Part shown: positions 9,046 through 17,132 of the stretch, in pieces | Position numbering within the stretch: the first letter of the stretch is position 1 | Layout of the letters: every line of letters starts with the position of its first letter | From: Streptomyces sp. CB02009 | Lineage (GTDB): Bacteria > Actinomycetota > Actinomycetes > Streptomycetales > Streptomycetaceae | Length of the DNA: 64,000 nt | Direction of reading: 5' to 3' | Assembly (NCBI RefSeq): GCF_001905825.1 | Contig: NZ_LIVV01000015.1 | Span: forward strand, 3,084-67,083 | The notes under the pieces: model-generated | The model's database searches: none | The model's input: only the letters and a program-made list of their open reading frames with translations | Told to the model about the DNA's origin: nothing | Program-made: the position numbers and the translations under genes

Positions 9046-9080
9046 AGGACTAGACCAGTGCGTCAATAGGTCTGGACCAA
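9046..9080 (-). promoter_or_regulatory. Two DasR-like (dre) chitinase operator sites
   Basis: Read on the minus strand, TTGGTCCAGACCT (9080-9068) and ACTGGTCTAGTCCT (9059-9046) form a direct pair of imperfect palindromes about 116-150 bp before the chitinase start. The second matches the known dre consensus core ACTGGTCTAGACCA closely. The first resembles the TGGTCCAGACCT direct repeats described in Streptomyces chitinase promoters. This predicts repression by DasR, relieved by glucosamine-6-phosphate. Confidence 0.82.
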
Positions 9081-9174
9081 AGAAGAGTTCTGTGGGACTC
9101 TGTGAGCCAGACCACAGGAATCCGGCCGCATCGCCCCGCGCGGGTCGTGGCACACTGGCCCTGTATCAGCAGCA

Positions 9175-9300
9175 GCGCACTCCGGGGTCGGTGTAATTCC
9201 GAACCGGCGGTATAGTCCGCGACCCGTCCGCAGCCAGCGGCCGGTTGACCAGGTGAGATTCCTGGACCGACGGTGAAAGTCCGGATGGGAGGCAGTGCGC
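9175..9300 (+). promoter_or_regulatory. FMN riboswitch (RFN element)
   Basis: The conserved RFN blocks are present in order: a GGGTCGGTGTAATTCCGAACC arm, CCGGCGGTATAGTCCGCGA, CCAGGTGAGATTCCTGGACCGACGGTGAAAGTCCGGATGG, then GGAGGCAGTGCGC. Stem P1 is closed by GCGCAC (9175-9180) and GTGCGC (9295-9300). It lies 175 bp upstream of ribD, so FMN binding should repress the whole rib operon by attenuation or by blocking translation. Confidence 0.95.
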
Positions 9301-9475
9301 GGCGGGCGAACCCTGTCAGGGGTGTGCCGGCCGTATGTCCGCTGGTCGCCGTATCGGCATCGATCGGCGTACCCGCGGGACAGCGGCCTCGGCGCACCCT
9401 GCGCGAGGCGTCGTTCCGCTCTCTGTCGTCATCGACAGGCCCCGGAGTCCGTGCCCGAAGAGGCAGGAGGACCCG

Positions 9476-10573
9476 GTGGCCCAGCAGGCCGACATCACCG
9501 CCATGCGACGCGCCGTCGAGCTCGCCGCACGCGGTCTCGGCGCCACCAGCCCCAACCCGGTCGTCGGGTGCGTCATCACCGACGCCTCAGGAGACGTCGT
9601 CGGCGAGGGCTTCCATCAGCGCGCCGGCGGCCCCCACGCCGAGGTCCACGCCCTGCGCGAGGCCGGCGGCCGCGCCCGCGGCGCAACCGCCTACGTCACC
9701 CTCGAACCCTGCAACCACACGGGCCGCACCGGCCCCTGCGCCCAGGCCCTGATCGCGGCCGGCGTCAGCCGGGTCGTGTACGCCGTCGGCGACCCGAACC
9801 CGCAGGCCACCGGCGGTGCCGACACCCTGCGCGCCGCCGGGGTCGAGGTCGGGCAGGGCCTCCTGGAGGCCGAGGCGGAGGCCGGCAACATCGCCTGGCT
9901 CACCTCCGTACGCCACGGCCGCCCCTTCGTGCGCTGGAAGTACGCCGCCACCCTCGACGGCCGGATCGCCGCCGCCGACGGCACCTCCCGCTGGATCTCC
10001 TCCGCCGAGTCCCGCGCCGACGTCCACCGGCTGCGCGCCGAGGCCGACGCCGTCGTGGTCGGCTCCGGCACCGCCCGCGCGGACGACCCCCACCTGGCCG
10101 TACGCGGCATCGACGGGGCCGTCCAGCCGCTCCGGGTCGTCGTCGACACCGAGGCGACCGCGGTGAAGCCCGGCGCCCGGGTCCTGGACGACGCGGCCCC
10201 CACCCTGATCGCCGTCGCGGACGACGCCGCGGTCTCCCTCGACGGCGCCGAGGTCGTCCGCCTCCCCAGGGCCGCGCGCGGCCTGTCCGTACCCGCCCTC
10301 CTGGACGCCCTCCACGCGCGCGGCGTCCGCTCCGTCCTCCTCGAAGGCGGCCCCACCCTCGCGGGCGCCTTCGTCGCCGCGGGCGCCGTCGACCAGGTGG
10401 TCGGCTATCTCGCCCCCGTCCTCCTCGGCGCCGGCCCGAACGCCCTCGCCGACGCAGGAATCAGCACCATCACCGAAGCGTTGCGGCTCGACGTCACCGA
10501 GACCGTGCGCGTCGGACCCGACCTCCGCGTCACCGCCGCCCCGCACCCCACCGCCACCCTCAAGGGAGCCTGA
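9476..10573 (+). CDS. ribD: Bifunctional riboflavin deaminase/reductase RibD
   Basis: The 365-residue enzyme catalyses two steps of riboflavin synthesis: deamination of the diaminopyrimidine intermediate, then NADPH reduction of the ribosyl side chain. The N-terminal zinc deaminase carries H54-A-E56 and the C79/C88 pair in TLEPCNHTGRTGPC. The C-terminal half is the RibD_C reductase (substrate-binding KYAATLDGRIA, NADPH-loop VLLEGGPTLAGAFV). The start is a GTG with a perfect AGGAGG 5 nt upstream. The longer upstream ATG has no ribosome site and overlaps the riboswitch expression platform. First gene of the rib operon under FMN control, ending 2 bp before ribE. Confidence 0.95.
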   Translation: MAQQADITAMRRAVELAARGLGATSPNPVVGCVITDASGDVVGEGFHQRAGGPHAEVHALREAGGRARGATAYVTLEPCNHTGRTGPCAQALIAAGVSRVVYAVGDPNPQATGGADTLRAAGVEVGQGLLEAEAEAGNIAWLTSVRHGRPFVRWKYAATLDGRIAAADGTSRWISSAESRADVHRLRAEADAVVVGSGTARADDPHLAVRGIDGAVQPLRVVVDTEATAVKPGARVLDDAAPTLIAVADDAAVSLDGAEVVRLPRAARGLSVPALLDALHARGVRSVLLEGGPTLAGAFVAAGAVDQVVGYLAPVLLGAGPNALADAGISTITEALRLDVTETVRVGPDLRVTAAPHPTATLKGA

Positions 10574-10575
10574 CC

Positions 10576-11184
10576 GTGTTCACCGGAATCGTCGAAGAAC
10601 TGGGCGAGGTCACCGCCGTCGAGCAGCTGGAGGACGCCTCCCGCTTCCGCCTGCGGGGCCCTCTGGTCACGGAAGGCGCCCAGCACGGCGACTCCATCGC
10701 CGTCAACGGTGTCTGTCTCACGGTCGTCGAGTTCGGCGACGGCGAGTTCACCGCCGACGTCATGGCCGAGACCCTCAAGCGGTCCAGCCTCGGCGCCCTG
10801 GAGGTCGGCTCCCGCGTCAACCTGGAGCGGCCCATGGCCGTCGGCGGCCGCCTCGGCGGCCACATCGTCCAGGGCCACGTGGACGGCACCGGCACGATCC
10901 TGGAGCGCACCCCGTCCGAGCACTGGGAACTCGTCAAGGTCGGCCTGCCCGCCCACCTCTCCCGGTACGTCGTCGAGAAGGGCTCGATCACGGTCGACGG
11001 CGTCAGCCTCACCGTCGTCGAGGTCACCGACGACTGGTTCACCATCAGCCTCATCCCCACCACCCTCGACCTGACCACGCTCGGCATCAAGCAGTCCGGC
11101 GACCCGGTCAACCTCGAAGTGGACGTCATCGCCAAGTACGTCGAGCGGCTGCTCGGCCCGAACGCCAAGGAGAGCGACAAGTGA
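10576..11184 (+). CDS. ribE: Riboflavin synthase alpha subunit
   Basis: The 202-residue protein has two tandem lumazine-binding barrels. It begins (GTG) MFTGIVEELGEV, the invariant N-terminus of this family, and the second repeat starts near residue 98 with GHIVQGHVDGTG. It dismutates two 6,7-dimethyl-8-ribityllumazine molecules to riboflavin plus the pyrimidine product. The active-site loop SIAVNGVCLTVVEF and its repeat SITVDGVSLTVVEV are clear. AAGGGAG precedes the GTG. The 3' end overlaps the next gene by 4 bp (GTGA), implying translational coupling. Confidence 0.95.
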   Translation: MFTGIVEELGEVTAVEQLEDASRFRLRGPLVTEGAQHGDSIAVNGVCLTVVEFGDGEFTADVMAETLKRSSLGALEVGSRVNLERPMAVGGRLGGHIVQGHVDGTGTILERTPSEHWELVKVGLPAHLSRYVVEKGSITVDGVSLTVVEVTDDWFTISLIPTTLDLTTLGIKQSGDPVNLEVDVIAKYVERLLGPNAKESDK

Positions 11185-11822
11185 GCTGGCTCAACTCCGA
11201 GGCGTTCAGCGCCTTCGGTCAGCACATCATGTGGTCCGACATGATCGGCAACACGATCGGACTCATAGCCCTCGCGCTCGGCTGGCGCCGCTCCATCCTC
11301 ACCTGGCCCGCCCAGCTGCTCTCCGGCGTGATCCTCGTCGGCGCCTACGCCTCCGCCCACCTCTCCGGCGGCGTCGGCAAGCAGCTCCTCGTCATCGGCG
11401 TCGCCGCCTGGGGCTGGTGGCAGTGGAACCGCGGCAGGCAGCAGGCCCAGGACGGCTCCATCGCCGTCCGCTTCGCCACCTGGAAGGAGCGCGGACTGCT
11501 CCTCGCCGGGGCGGTCGTCGGCACCCTCGCCGTCGGCGGACTCTTCACCCTCTACCCGTCGCTCTCCTGGAGCCCGTGGGCCGACGCGTACATCTTCGTC
11601 GGCACCCTCGTCGCGATGATCGCCCAGGCCCGCGGCCTGGTCGAGTTCTGGTTCGCCTGGCTCCTCGTCGACCTCGTCGGCGTGCCGCTCGCCTTCAACA
11701 GCGGCCTCGCCTTCTCCGGCCTGGTCTACGTCATCTACTTCGCCCTCGTCGTCTGGGGCATGCGCGACTGGTGGCTCCGGACGCGCACCACCCCCACCGC
11801 TCTGGAAGGAGCCCACGCATGA
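11181..11822 (+). CDS. ribM: PnuC-family riboflavin transporter, RibM type
   Basis: The 213-residue integral membrane protein has about seven hydrophobic segments and the PnuC-family signature (GNTIGLIALALGWRRS, a Trp-rich AAWGWWQWNRG loop, and a late VEFWFAWLLVDLVGVPLAF). PnuC proteins carry nicotinamide riboside, but homologues inside FMN-riboswitch operons of actinobacteria (RibM) import riboflavin by facilitated diffusion. The operon position makes riboflavin the likely substrate here. It is tied to both neighbours by 4-bp overlaps (GTGA with ribE, ATGA with ribBA), so it should be made at a fixed ratio to the enzymes. Confidence 0.9.
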   Translation: MSWLNSEAFSAFGQHIMWSDMIGNTIGLIALALGWRRSILTWPAQLLSGVILVGAYASAHLSGGVGKQLLVIGVAAWGWWQWNRGRQQAQDGSIAVRFATWKERGLLLAGAVVGTLAVGGLFTLYPSLSWSPWADAYIFVGTLVAMIAQARGLVEFWFAWLLVDLVGVPLAFNSGLAFSGLVYVIYFALVVWGMRDWWLRTRTTPTALEGAHA

Positions 11823-13099
11823 CTGCCGCCCTTCCCCTCTGGGACGCCACGGACCTCGGCCTCGACCCCGTCGAGCAGGCCATCCGCGACATCGCCGCCG
11901 GCCGGCCCGTGGTCGTCGTCGACGACGAGGACCGCGAGAACGAGGGCGACCTCGTCATCGCCGCCGAGAAGGCCACCCCCGAGGTCATCGCCTTCATGAT
12001 GAGCGAGTGCCGCGGACTGATCTGCGCCCCCATGGAGGGCGAGGAGCTGGAGCGCCTCGAACTCCCGCAGATGGTCGAGCACAACACCGAGTCGATGCGC
12101 ACGGCCTTCACCGTCTCCGTCGACGCGGCCCCCGCCCACGGCGTCACCACCGGCATCTCCGCCGCCGACCGCGCCACCACCCTGCGGATGCTCGCGAGCG
12201 GCAACCACGAGCCCTCCGACTTCGTGCGGCCCGGCCACATCTTCCCGCTCCGCGCCAAGCCCGGCGGCGTCCTGGCCCGCAACGGCCACACCGAGGCCGC
12301 CGTCGACCTCGCCCGCCTCGCCGGACTCCGGCCGGCCGGCGCGATCGTCGAGATCGCCGGCGAGGACGGCGTCATGCTGCGGCTGCCCGAGCTGGTCCCC
12401 TTCGCCCGCAAGCACGGCCTCACGATCATCTCCATCGAGGACCTGATCGCCTACCGGCGCTCCGCCGAGCCGACCGTCCGCCGCGAGGCCGAGGTGCAGC
12501 TCCCCACCGCGCACGGCGACTTCACCGCGTACGGCTACCGCTCCACCGTGGACGGCGTCGAGCACGTCGCCCTCGTCCACGGCGAGATCGGGGACGGCGA
12601 GGACGTCCTGGTCCGGGTCCACTCCGAGTGCCTGACCGGCGACATCTTCCACTCGCTGCGCTGCGACTGCGGCCCCCAGCTGCAGGCCTCCATGGACCGC
12701 GTCACCGAGGCCGGCCGCGGCGTCGTCGTCTACCTCCGGGGCCACGAGGGCCGCGGCATCGGCCTGCTCTCCAAGCTCCGCGCGTACGAGCTCCAGGAGC
12801 GCGGCCGCGACACCCTCGACGCCAACCTGGAACTCGGGCTGCCCGCCGACGCCCGCGACTACGCGGCCGGCGCGCAGATCCTCGTGGACCTCGGCGTCCG
12901 GAGCCTGCGTCTGATGACCAACAACCCCGACAAGATCGACGCCCTGACCCGGCACGGCCTCACGGTCGAGGGCCGCGAGCCCATGCCCGTCACGGCCGGC
13001 GAGCACAACCTCCGCTACCTGCGCACCAAGCGGGACCGGATGGGCCACGACCTGCCCTGGCTGGACGGCTCCCCGGCCTCCACCTGCGCCAACCAGTAA
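11819..13099 (+). CDS. ribBA: Bifunctional DHBP synthase / GTP cyclohydrolase II
   Basis: The 426-residue fusion makes both precursors of riboflavin. The N-terminal RibB domain (about 1-215) has DDEDRENEGDLV (residues 35-46), a Mg-binding acidic loop, and HTEAAVDLARLAG. It converts ribulose-5-phosphate to dihydroxybutanone phosphate plus formate. The C-terminal RibA domain holds the zinc ligands Cys271, Cys282 and Cys284 (C-x10-C-x-C) and the GTP-binding GHEGRGIGLLSK. It opens GTP to the diaminopyrimidine. No key residue is missing in either half. The start ATG overlaps the ribM stop. Confidence 0.96.
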   Translation: MTAALPLWDATDLGLDPVEQAIRDIAAGRPVVVVDDEDRENEGDLVIAAEKATPEVIAFMMSECRGLICAPMEGEELERLELPQMVEHNTESMRTAFTVSVDAAPAHGVTTGISAADRATTLRMLASGNHEPSDFVRPGHIFPLRAKPGGVLARNGHTEAAVDLARLAGLRPAGAIVEIAGEDGVMLRLPELVPFARKHGLTIISIEDLIAYRRSAEPTVRREAEVQLPTAHGDFTAYGYRSTVDGVEHVALVHGEIGDGEDVLVRVHSECLTGDIFHSLRCDCGPQLQASMDRVTEAGRGVVVYLRGHEGRGIGLLSKLRAYELQERGRDTLDANLELGLPADARDYAAGAQILVDLGVRSLRLMTNNPDKIDALTRHGLTVEGREPMPVTAGEHNLRYLRTKRDRMGHDLPWLDGSPASTCANQ

Positions 13100-13129
13100 T
13101 CCCGTACGTATCCACCGGCAAGGAGAATC

Positions 13130-13615
13130 ATGAGCGGCAAGGGCGCACCCGTCCTCAGCGTGAAGAACTGCGGCGACCTGCGGGTCGCGGTCATCGCGGC
13201 GCAGTGGCACGAGAAGATCATGGACGGTCTCGTCGACGGCGCCCTCCGCGCGCTGAGCGAGCTGGGCATCGACGAGCCGACCCTCCTCCGCGTCCCCGGC
13301 AGCTTCGAGCTCCCGGTCGTGGCGAAGGTCCTCGCGGGGCGCGGCTACGATGCCATCGTGGCGCTCGGCGTCGTCATCCGCGGCGGAACGCCGCACTTCG
13401 AGTACGTGTGCCAGGGCGTCACCCACGGCCTCACCCAGGTCTCGATCGACACCGGCGTACCCGTCGGATTCGGTGTCCTCACCGTCGACACCGAAGAGCA
13501 GGCCCTCGACCGCGCCGGCCTCGAAGGATCCACCGAGGACAAGGGCCACGAGGCCGTCACCGCCGCCGTCGCCACCGCGACCACGCTGCGCACGGTGAGC
13601 GAACCCTGGCGCTGA
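13130..13615 (+). CDS. ribH: 6,7-Dimethyl-8-ribityllumazine synthase
   Basis: At 161 residues it has the usual length of the lumazine synthase subunit, which assembles into pentamers or 60-mer capsids. It condenses the RibD product with dihydroxybutanone phosphate. Recognisable pieces are RVPGSFELPVVAKVL, ALGVVIRGGTPHFEYVC with the catalytic His in TPHFEY, and VPVGFGVLTVDTEEQALDRAG. ATG with AAGGAG upstream. Last rib gene of the operon, followed 35 bp later by hisE on the same strand. Confidence 0.96.
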   Translation: MSGKGAPVLSVKNCGDLRVAVIAAQWHEKIMDGLVDGALRALSELGIDEPTLLRVPGSFELPVVAKVLAGRGYDAIVALGVVIRGGTPHFEYVCQGVTHGLTQVSIDTGVPVGFGVLTVDTEEQALDRAGLEGSTEDKGHEAVTAAVATATTLRTVSEPWR

Positions 13616-13650
13616 TGGCACGACCCTTACCCCGTACTCTTAGGACCATC

Positions 13651-13932
13651 ATGGCGAACGGAACCCCCAAAACCTTCGAAGAGCTCTTCGCCGAGCTCAA
13701 GCTCAAGGCCGAGACCGGCGACCCGGCCACCTCCCGCACCGCGGAGCTGGTGGACAAGGGCGTCCATGCCATCGGCAAGAAGGTCGTCGAAGAGGCAGCC
13801 GAGGTCTGGATGGCCGCGGAGTACGAGGGCAAGGAAGCCGCCGCCGAGGAGATCTCGCAGCTGCTGTACCACGTCCAGGTGATGATGGTCGCCCGCGGGA
13901 TCTCGCTCGACGACGTCTACGCCCACCTCTGA
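13651..13932 (+). CDS. hisE: Phosphoribosyl-ATP pyrophosphatase
   Basis: The 93-residue MazG-like alpha-helical protein hydrolyses phosphoribosyl-ATP to phosphoribosyl-AMP, step 2 of histidine synthesis. The metal-binding EExxE pattern is seen in VVEEAAEVWMAAEYEG, and the family tail QLLYHVQVMMVARGISLDDVYAHL is intact. I chose the ATG at 13651. An in-frame ATG at 13615 overlaps the ribH stop (ATGA-type) and would add 12 residues not usual in the family. No ribosome site precedes 13651, but TACTCTTAGGACC resembles a -10 region just upstream, so a leaderless transcript is possible. Confidence 0.95.
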   Translation: MANGTPKTFEELFAELKLKAETGDPATSRTAELVDKGVHAIGKKVVEEAAEVWMAAEYEGKEAAAEEISQLLYHVQVMMVARGISLDDVYAHL

Positions 13933-13997
13933 GCACACCCCTCCGGGCGCGTACCGCCCGGACTCCCCACCACTCCCAGGCAAAGGAAGCCCACCCC

Positions 13998-14846
13998 ATG
14001 CTGCGCATCGCCGTTCCCAACAAGGGTTCCCTCTCCGGACCTGCGTCGGCAATGCTCCATGAGGCCGGCTACCGCCAGCGCAAGGAGTCCAAGGAGCTCG
14101 TCGTCATCGACCCCGACAACGAGGTCGAGTTCTTCTACCTGCGCCCGAAGGACATCGCGATCTACGTCGCCTCCGGGAAGCTGGACATCGGCATCACCGG
14201 CCGTGACCTGCTCCTGGACTCCGGCGCCAGCGCCGAGGAGATCCTCGCGCTGAACTTCGGCCGCTCCACCTTCCGGTACGCCACCCGCCCGGGCACCGCG
14301 AACGGTCCCGAGGACTTCGGCGGCATGACGATCGCCACCTCCTACGAGGGCATCGTCGCTAAGCACCTCGCCGACCAGGGCATCGACGCCTCCGTCGTGC
14401 ACCTGGACGGCGCCGTCGAGACCGCGATCCAGCTGGGCGTCGCCCAGATCATCGCGGACGTCGTCGAGACCGGCACCAGCCTGCGCAACGCCGGACTCGA
14501 GGTCATCGGCGAGCCGATCCTCACCTCCGAGGCCGTCGTGGTCCGCCGCCACGGCGCCACCGACGACAACCCGCAGGTCCAGCAGTTCATGCGCCGCCTC
14601 CAGGGCGTCCTCGTCGCCCGCTCGTACGTGATGATGGACTACGACTGCCGCGCCGAGCACCTGGAGCAGGCCGTCGCCCTCACCCCGGGCCTGGAGTCGC
14701 CGACCGTCTCCCCGCTGCACAACGAGGGCTGGGTCGCCGTCCGCGCCATGGTCCCCGCCAAGGAGGCGCAGCGGATCATGGACGACCTGTACGAGATCGG
14801 TGCCCGCGCCATCCTCACCACCGCCATCCACGCCTGCCGCCTCTGA
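13998..14846 (+). CDS. hisG: ATP phosphoribosyltransferase, long form
   Basis: The 282-residue long-form HisG includes the C-terminal ACT-like histidine-feedback domain (about residues 205-282, ending YEIGARAILTTAIHACRL), so it needs no HisZ. It joins ATP and PRPP in the committed step of histidine synthesis. Signature pieces are MLRIAVPNKGSLSGP at the start and QLGVAQIIADVVETGTSLRNAGL, the PRPP-binding loop. AAGGAAG lies 10 nt before the ATG. Separated from hisE by 65 bp, probably co-transcribed. Confidence 0.96.
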   Translation: MLRIAVPNKGSLSGPASAMLHEAGYRQRKESKELVVIDPDNEVEFFYLRPKDIAIYVASGKLDIGITGRDLLLDSGASAEEILALNFGRSTFRYATRPGTANGPEDFGGMTIATSYEGIVAKHLADQGIDASVVHLDGAVETAIQLGVAQIIADVVETGTSLRNAGLEVIGEPILTSEAVVVRRHGATDDNPQVQQFMRRLQGVLVARSYVMMDYDCRAEHLEQAVALTPGLESPTVSPLHNEGWVAVRAMVPAKEAQRIMDDLYEIGARAILTTAIHACRL

Positions 14847-14887
14847 CGGCACGGACCGCCCGCACCGAAGGCACCGAGGAACCACCG

Positions 14888-15343
14888 ATGTCCCACGCAG
14901 AGACGCCCGCCCTCCCGGTCACGTTCCGCCCCGGGCGCACCCGGGTCGTCCTGATCACGATGAGCGTCGCGATCTTCGTCGTGATCAGCGTCGTCGCGGC
15001 GATGCTGGAGCGGCTCGGCCCGGGGGAGCGCGCCAGCTTCTTCTTCACGGCCGCGCTGCTCTCCGGCTGCCTGCTGCTGCTGAGCCGTCCCAAGGTCGTC
15101 GCCGACGACGAGGGCGTCACGGTCGTCAACATCACCCGGACCCGGCGGCTGGCCTGGGCGGAGATCCTCAAGGTCAACCTGCGCCCGGGCGACCCCTGGG
15201 TGTTCCTCGACCTGAGCGACGGCACCAGCCTGCCGGCGCTGGGCATCCAGCCCGGGATCGCCAAGGAGTCGGCCATCCGGGACGCCCGCGCCCTGCGGGC
15301 CCTGGCCGACAGCCGCGGCACGGGCGCGGAGCAGACGGCCTGA
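14888..15343 (+). CDS. PH-domain membrane protein (bacterial PH/YdbT-like)
   Basis: The 151-residue protein has two transmembrane helices (about residues 20-42 and 53-68), then a small beta domain of bacterial PH type: VVADDEGVTVVNITRTRRLAWAEI, LRPGDPWVFLDLSDG. This is the usual architecture of the small PH-domain protein found after hisG in streptomycetes. Function unknown, with a membrane-associated scaffold or stress role proposed for the family. It follows hisG by 41 bp with an AGGAACC ribosome site, so it is probably the last gene of the rib-his transcript. Confidence 0.82.
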   Translation: MSHAETPALPVTFRPGRTRVVLITMSVAIFVVISVVAAMLERLGPGERASFFFTAALLSGCLLLLSRPKVVADDEGVTVVNITRTRRLAWAEILKVNLRPGDPWVFLDLSDGTSLPALGIQPGIAKESAIRDARALRALADSRGTGAEQTA

Positions 15344-15444
15344 CGACCGATGTGCCAGGCGCACGGTCCGACCGCCCGCGGGGCGTGATGTCCCCCATCC
15401 GGGGCCGACCCCCTGCCCCTCCGGCCCTTCGCGTGACTACTCTG

Positions 15445-15599
15445 GAGGCGGTGGTGCCGAGCGGCACCACCGCCTCGCGTGTGCAGGGCCGCGGTTCCGC
15501 GGCCTGCGGGGCCACCCTTCGACCCGAGGAGTGACTCCCTCCAGCAATGGACGGATCGTCCGGTAGTACCTGCGCCGCCCCCTCCCAGGAGGCGGCGGC
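15445..15599 (+). promoter_or_regulatory. Structured 5' leader of the CNNM operon
   Basis: The leader holds a perfect 15-bp hairpin (arms 15445-15459 and 15462-15476, 2-nt apical loop). About 8 nt later comes a second hairpin around GCCGCGGTTCCGCGGC, then roughly 85 nt to the start codon with AGGAGG. A -10-like TACTCT sits at 15438, just upstream of the first arm, so the RNA may begin with the hairpin. It looks like a cis-regulatory RNA, and I could not match it to a known riboswitch class. Confidence 0.5.
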
Positions 15600-17132
15600 A
15601 TGATCATCTCCCTTCTGCTGCTTTTCGCGGCCTTTGTCCTGATCCTCGCCAACGGCTTCTTCGTCGCCGCCGAGTTCGGCCTCGTGACCGTCGAGCGCGC
15701 CGAGGCCGAGCGGGCCGCGGCCGCCGGCGACCGGCGCGCCCGCACCGTCGTCACCGCCCTGCGCGAGCTGTCCTTCCAGCTCTCCGGCACCCAGCTGGGC
15801 ATCACCATCACCTCCCTCGTCGTCGGCATGCTCGCCGAGCCCGCGCTCGCCGGACTGCTGCACGGACCGCTCACCGCGACCGGACTCCCCGCCGGGGCCG
15901 TCTCCGGCATCGCGGTGGTGATCGGGATGCTGCTCGCCTCCGCCGTCCAGATGGTGGTCGGCGAGCTCGTACCGAAGAACTGGGCGGTCTCCCGGCCGCT
16001 CCAGGTGGCCCGCTTCGTCGCCACCCCGCAGCGGTACTTCTCCGCCCTCTTCCGGCCGGTGATCTCCCTGCTCAACCGGGTCGCGAACCGGCTCGTACGG
16101 CTCCTGGGCGTCGAGCCCACCGAGGAGCTGGACTCCGTCCGCACCCCCGGCGAACTCGTCTCCCTCGCCCGGCACTCCGCCCTGGCCGGTGCCCTCGAAC
16201 AGGACACCGCCGACCTCTTCGTACGGACCCTGTCCCTCGGCGGCCTCACCGCCGAGCAGGTCATGACCCCGCGCGTGAAGGTCAGCGCCCTCCAGTGGGA
16301 CGCCACCGCGGCCGACGTCCTCAACCTCACCCGGGCCACCGGCCTCTCGCGCTTCCCCGTCTACCGCGACCGCATCGACGAGATCGTCGGGATGGTCCAC
16401 CTCAAGGACGCGCTCGCCGTCTCGCCGCACGCCCGGCTGCGCACCCCCGTCGGCCGGATCGCGGTCCCGCCGCTCCTCGTGCCCGGGACGCTGCCCGCCC
16501 AGACCCTTCTGGAGCGGCTGCGCCGCGAGCAGCCGATCGCCGTGGTCGTGGACGAGTACGGCGGCACGGCCGGTGTCGTCACCCTGGAGGACATCGTCGA
16601 GGAACTCGTCGGCGAGGTCCGCGACGAGCACGACACGGTGGCCGACGGGCGGCCCGAGCTGGCCGCCGCTCCCGCCGAGGACGGCCGCCCCGCCTGGGAG
16701 GCCGACGGCTCCTGCCGGGTCCACACCCTGCGCCGGATAGGCCTCGACGTGCCCGACGGGCCGTACGAGACCGTCGCCGGGCTCGTCGCCGACCTCCTGG
16801 GACGCATCCCCGCCGCCGGCGACCGGGCCGAACTGCCCGGCTGGCGGCTGTCGGTGCGCCAGGTCGACCGCTACCGCGCCGAGCGCGTACGGATCGTCCG
16901 GACGGACCCGGCGTCGGACCCGGCCCTCGATACGGCGACCGACCCGGCGAGCGCCCTTGCGGCCGACCCGGCACCGGACCGGGCGAGCGCCCCCGCGGCC
17001 GACCAGACACCGGACCCGGCGTCCCGTGCGGTCCCCGGCGCGGCGTCCGCCCCGGTCCCCGGCGCGGTGCCCGATCCGGTCCCTGGCCACCTGGACGCAC
17101 CCGTTCCGGTGGCGGCGGAGGCGGTCCGATGA
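15600..17132 (+). CDS. CNNM/CorC-family transporter (DUF21-CBS-CorC_C), first of a pair
   Basis: The 510-residue protein has a DUF21 membrane domain (about residues 1-185, NGFFVAAEFGLVTVERAEAERAA), two CBS domains (about 205-330, ending VVVDEYGGTAGVVTLEDIVEELVGEV) and a CorC_HlyC C-terminal domain (about 345-425). The family handles divalent cations, chiefly Mg2+/Co2+ efflux or Na+-coupled Mg2+ export. The old name hemolysin C is misleading. The last ~75 residues are Pro/Ala/Asp-rich low complexity, unusual for the family. AGGAGG lies 7 nt before the ATG. The stop overlaps the next gene by 4 bp (ATGA). Confidence 0.9.
   Translation: MIISLLLLFAAFVLILANGFFVAAEFGLVTVERAEAERAAAAGDRRARTVVTALRELSFQLSGTQLGITITSLVVGMLAEPALAGLLHGPLTATGLPAGAVSGIAVVIGMLLASAVQMVVGELVPKNWAVSRPLQVARFVATPQRYFSALFRPVISLLNRVANRLVRLLGVEPTEELDSVRTPGELVSLARHSALAGALEQDTADLFVRTLSLGGLTAEQVMTPRVKVSALQWDATAADVLNLTRATGLSRFPVYRDRIDEIVGMVHLKDALAVSPHARLRTPVGRIAVPPLLVPGTLPAQTLLERLRREQPIAVVVDEYGGTAGVVTLEDIVEELVGEVRDEHDTVADGRPELAAAPAEDGRPAWEADGSCRVHTLRRIGLDVPDGPYETVAGLVADLLGRIPAAGDRAELPGWRLSVRQVDRYRAERVRIVRTDPASDPALDTATDPASALAADPAPDRASAPAADQTPDPASRAVPGAASAPVPGAVPDPVPGHLDAPVPVAAEAVR

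Noticed and set aside
15445..15599. M-box (Mg2+) or yybP-ykoY riboswitch before the CNNM pair
   Set aside because: The conserved sequence blocks of both classes are missing, so only a structured leader is claimed.
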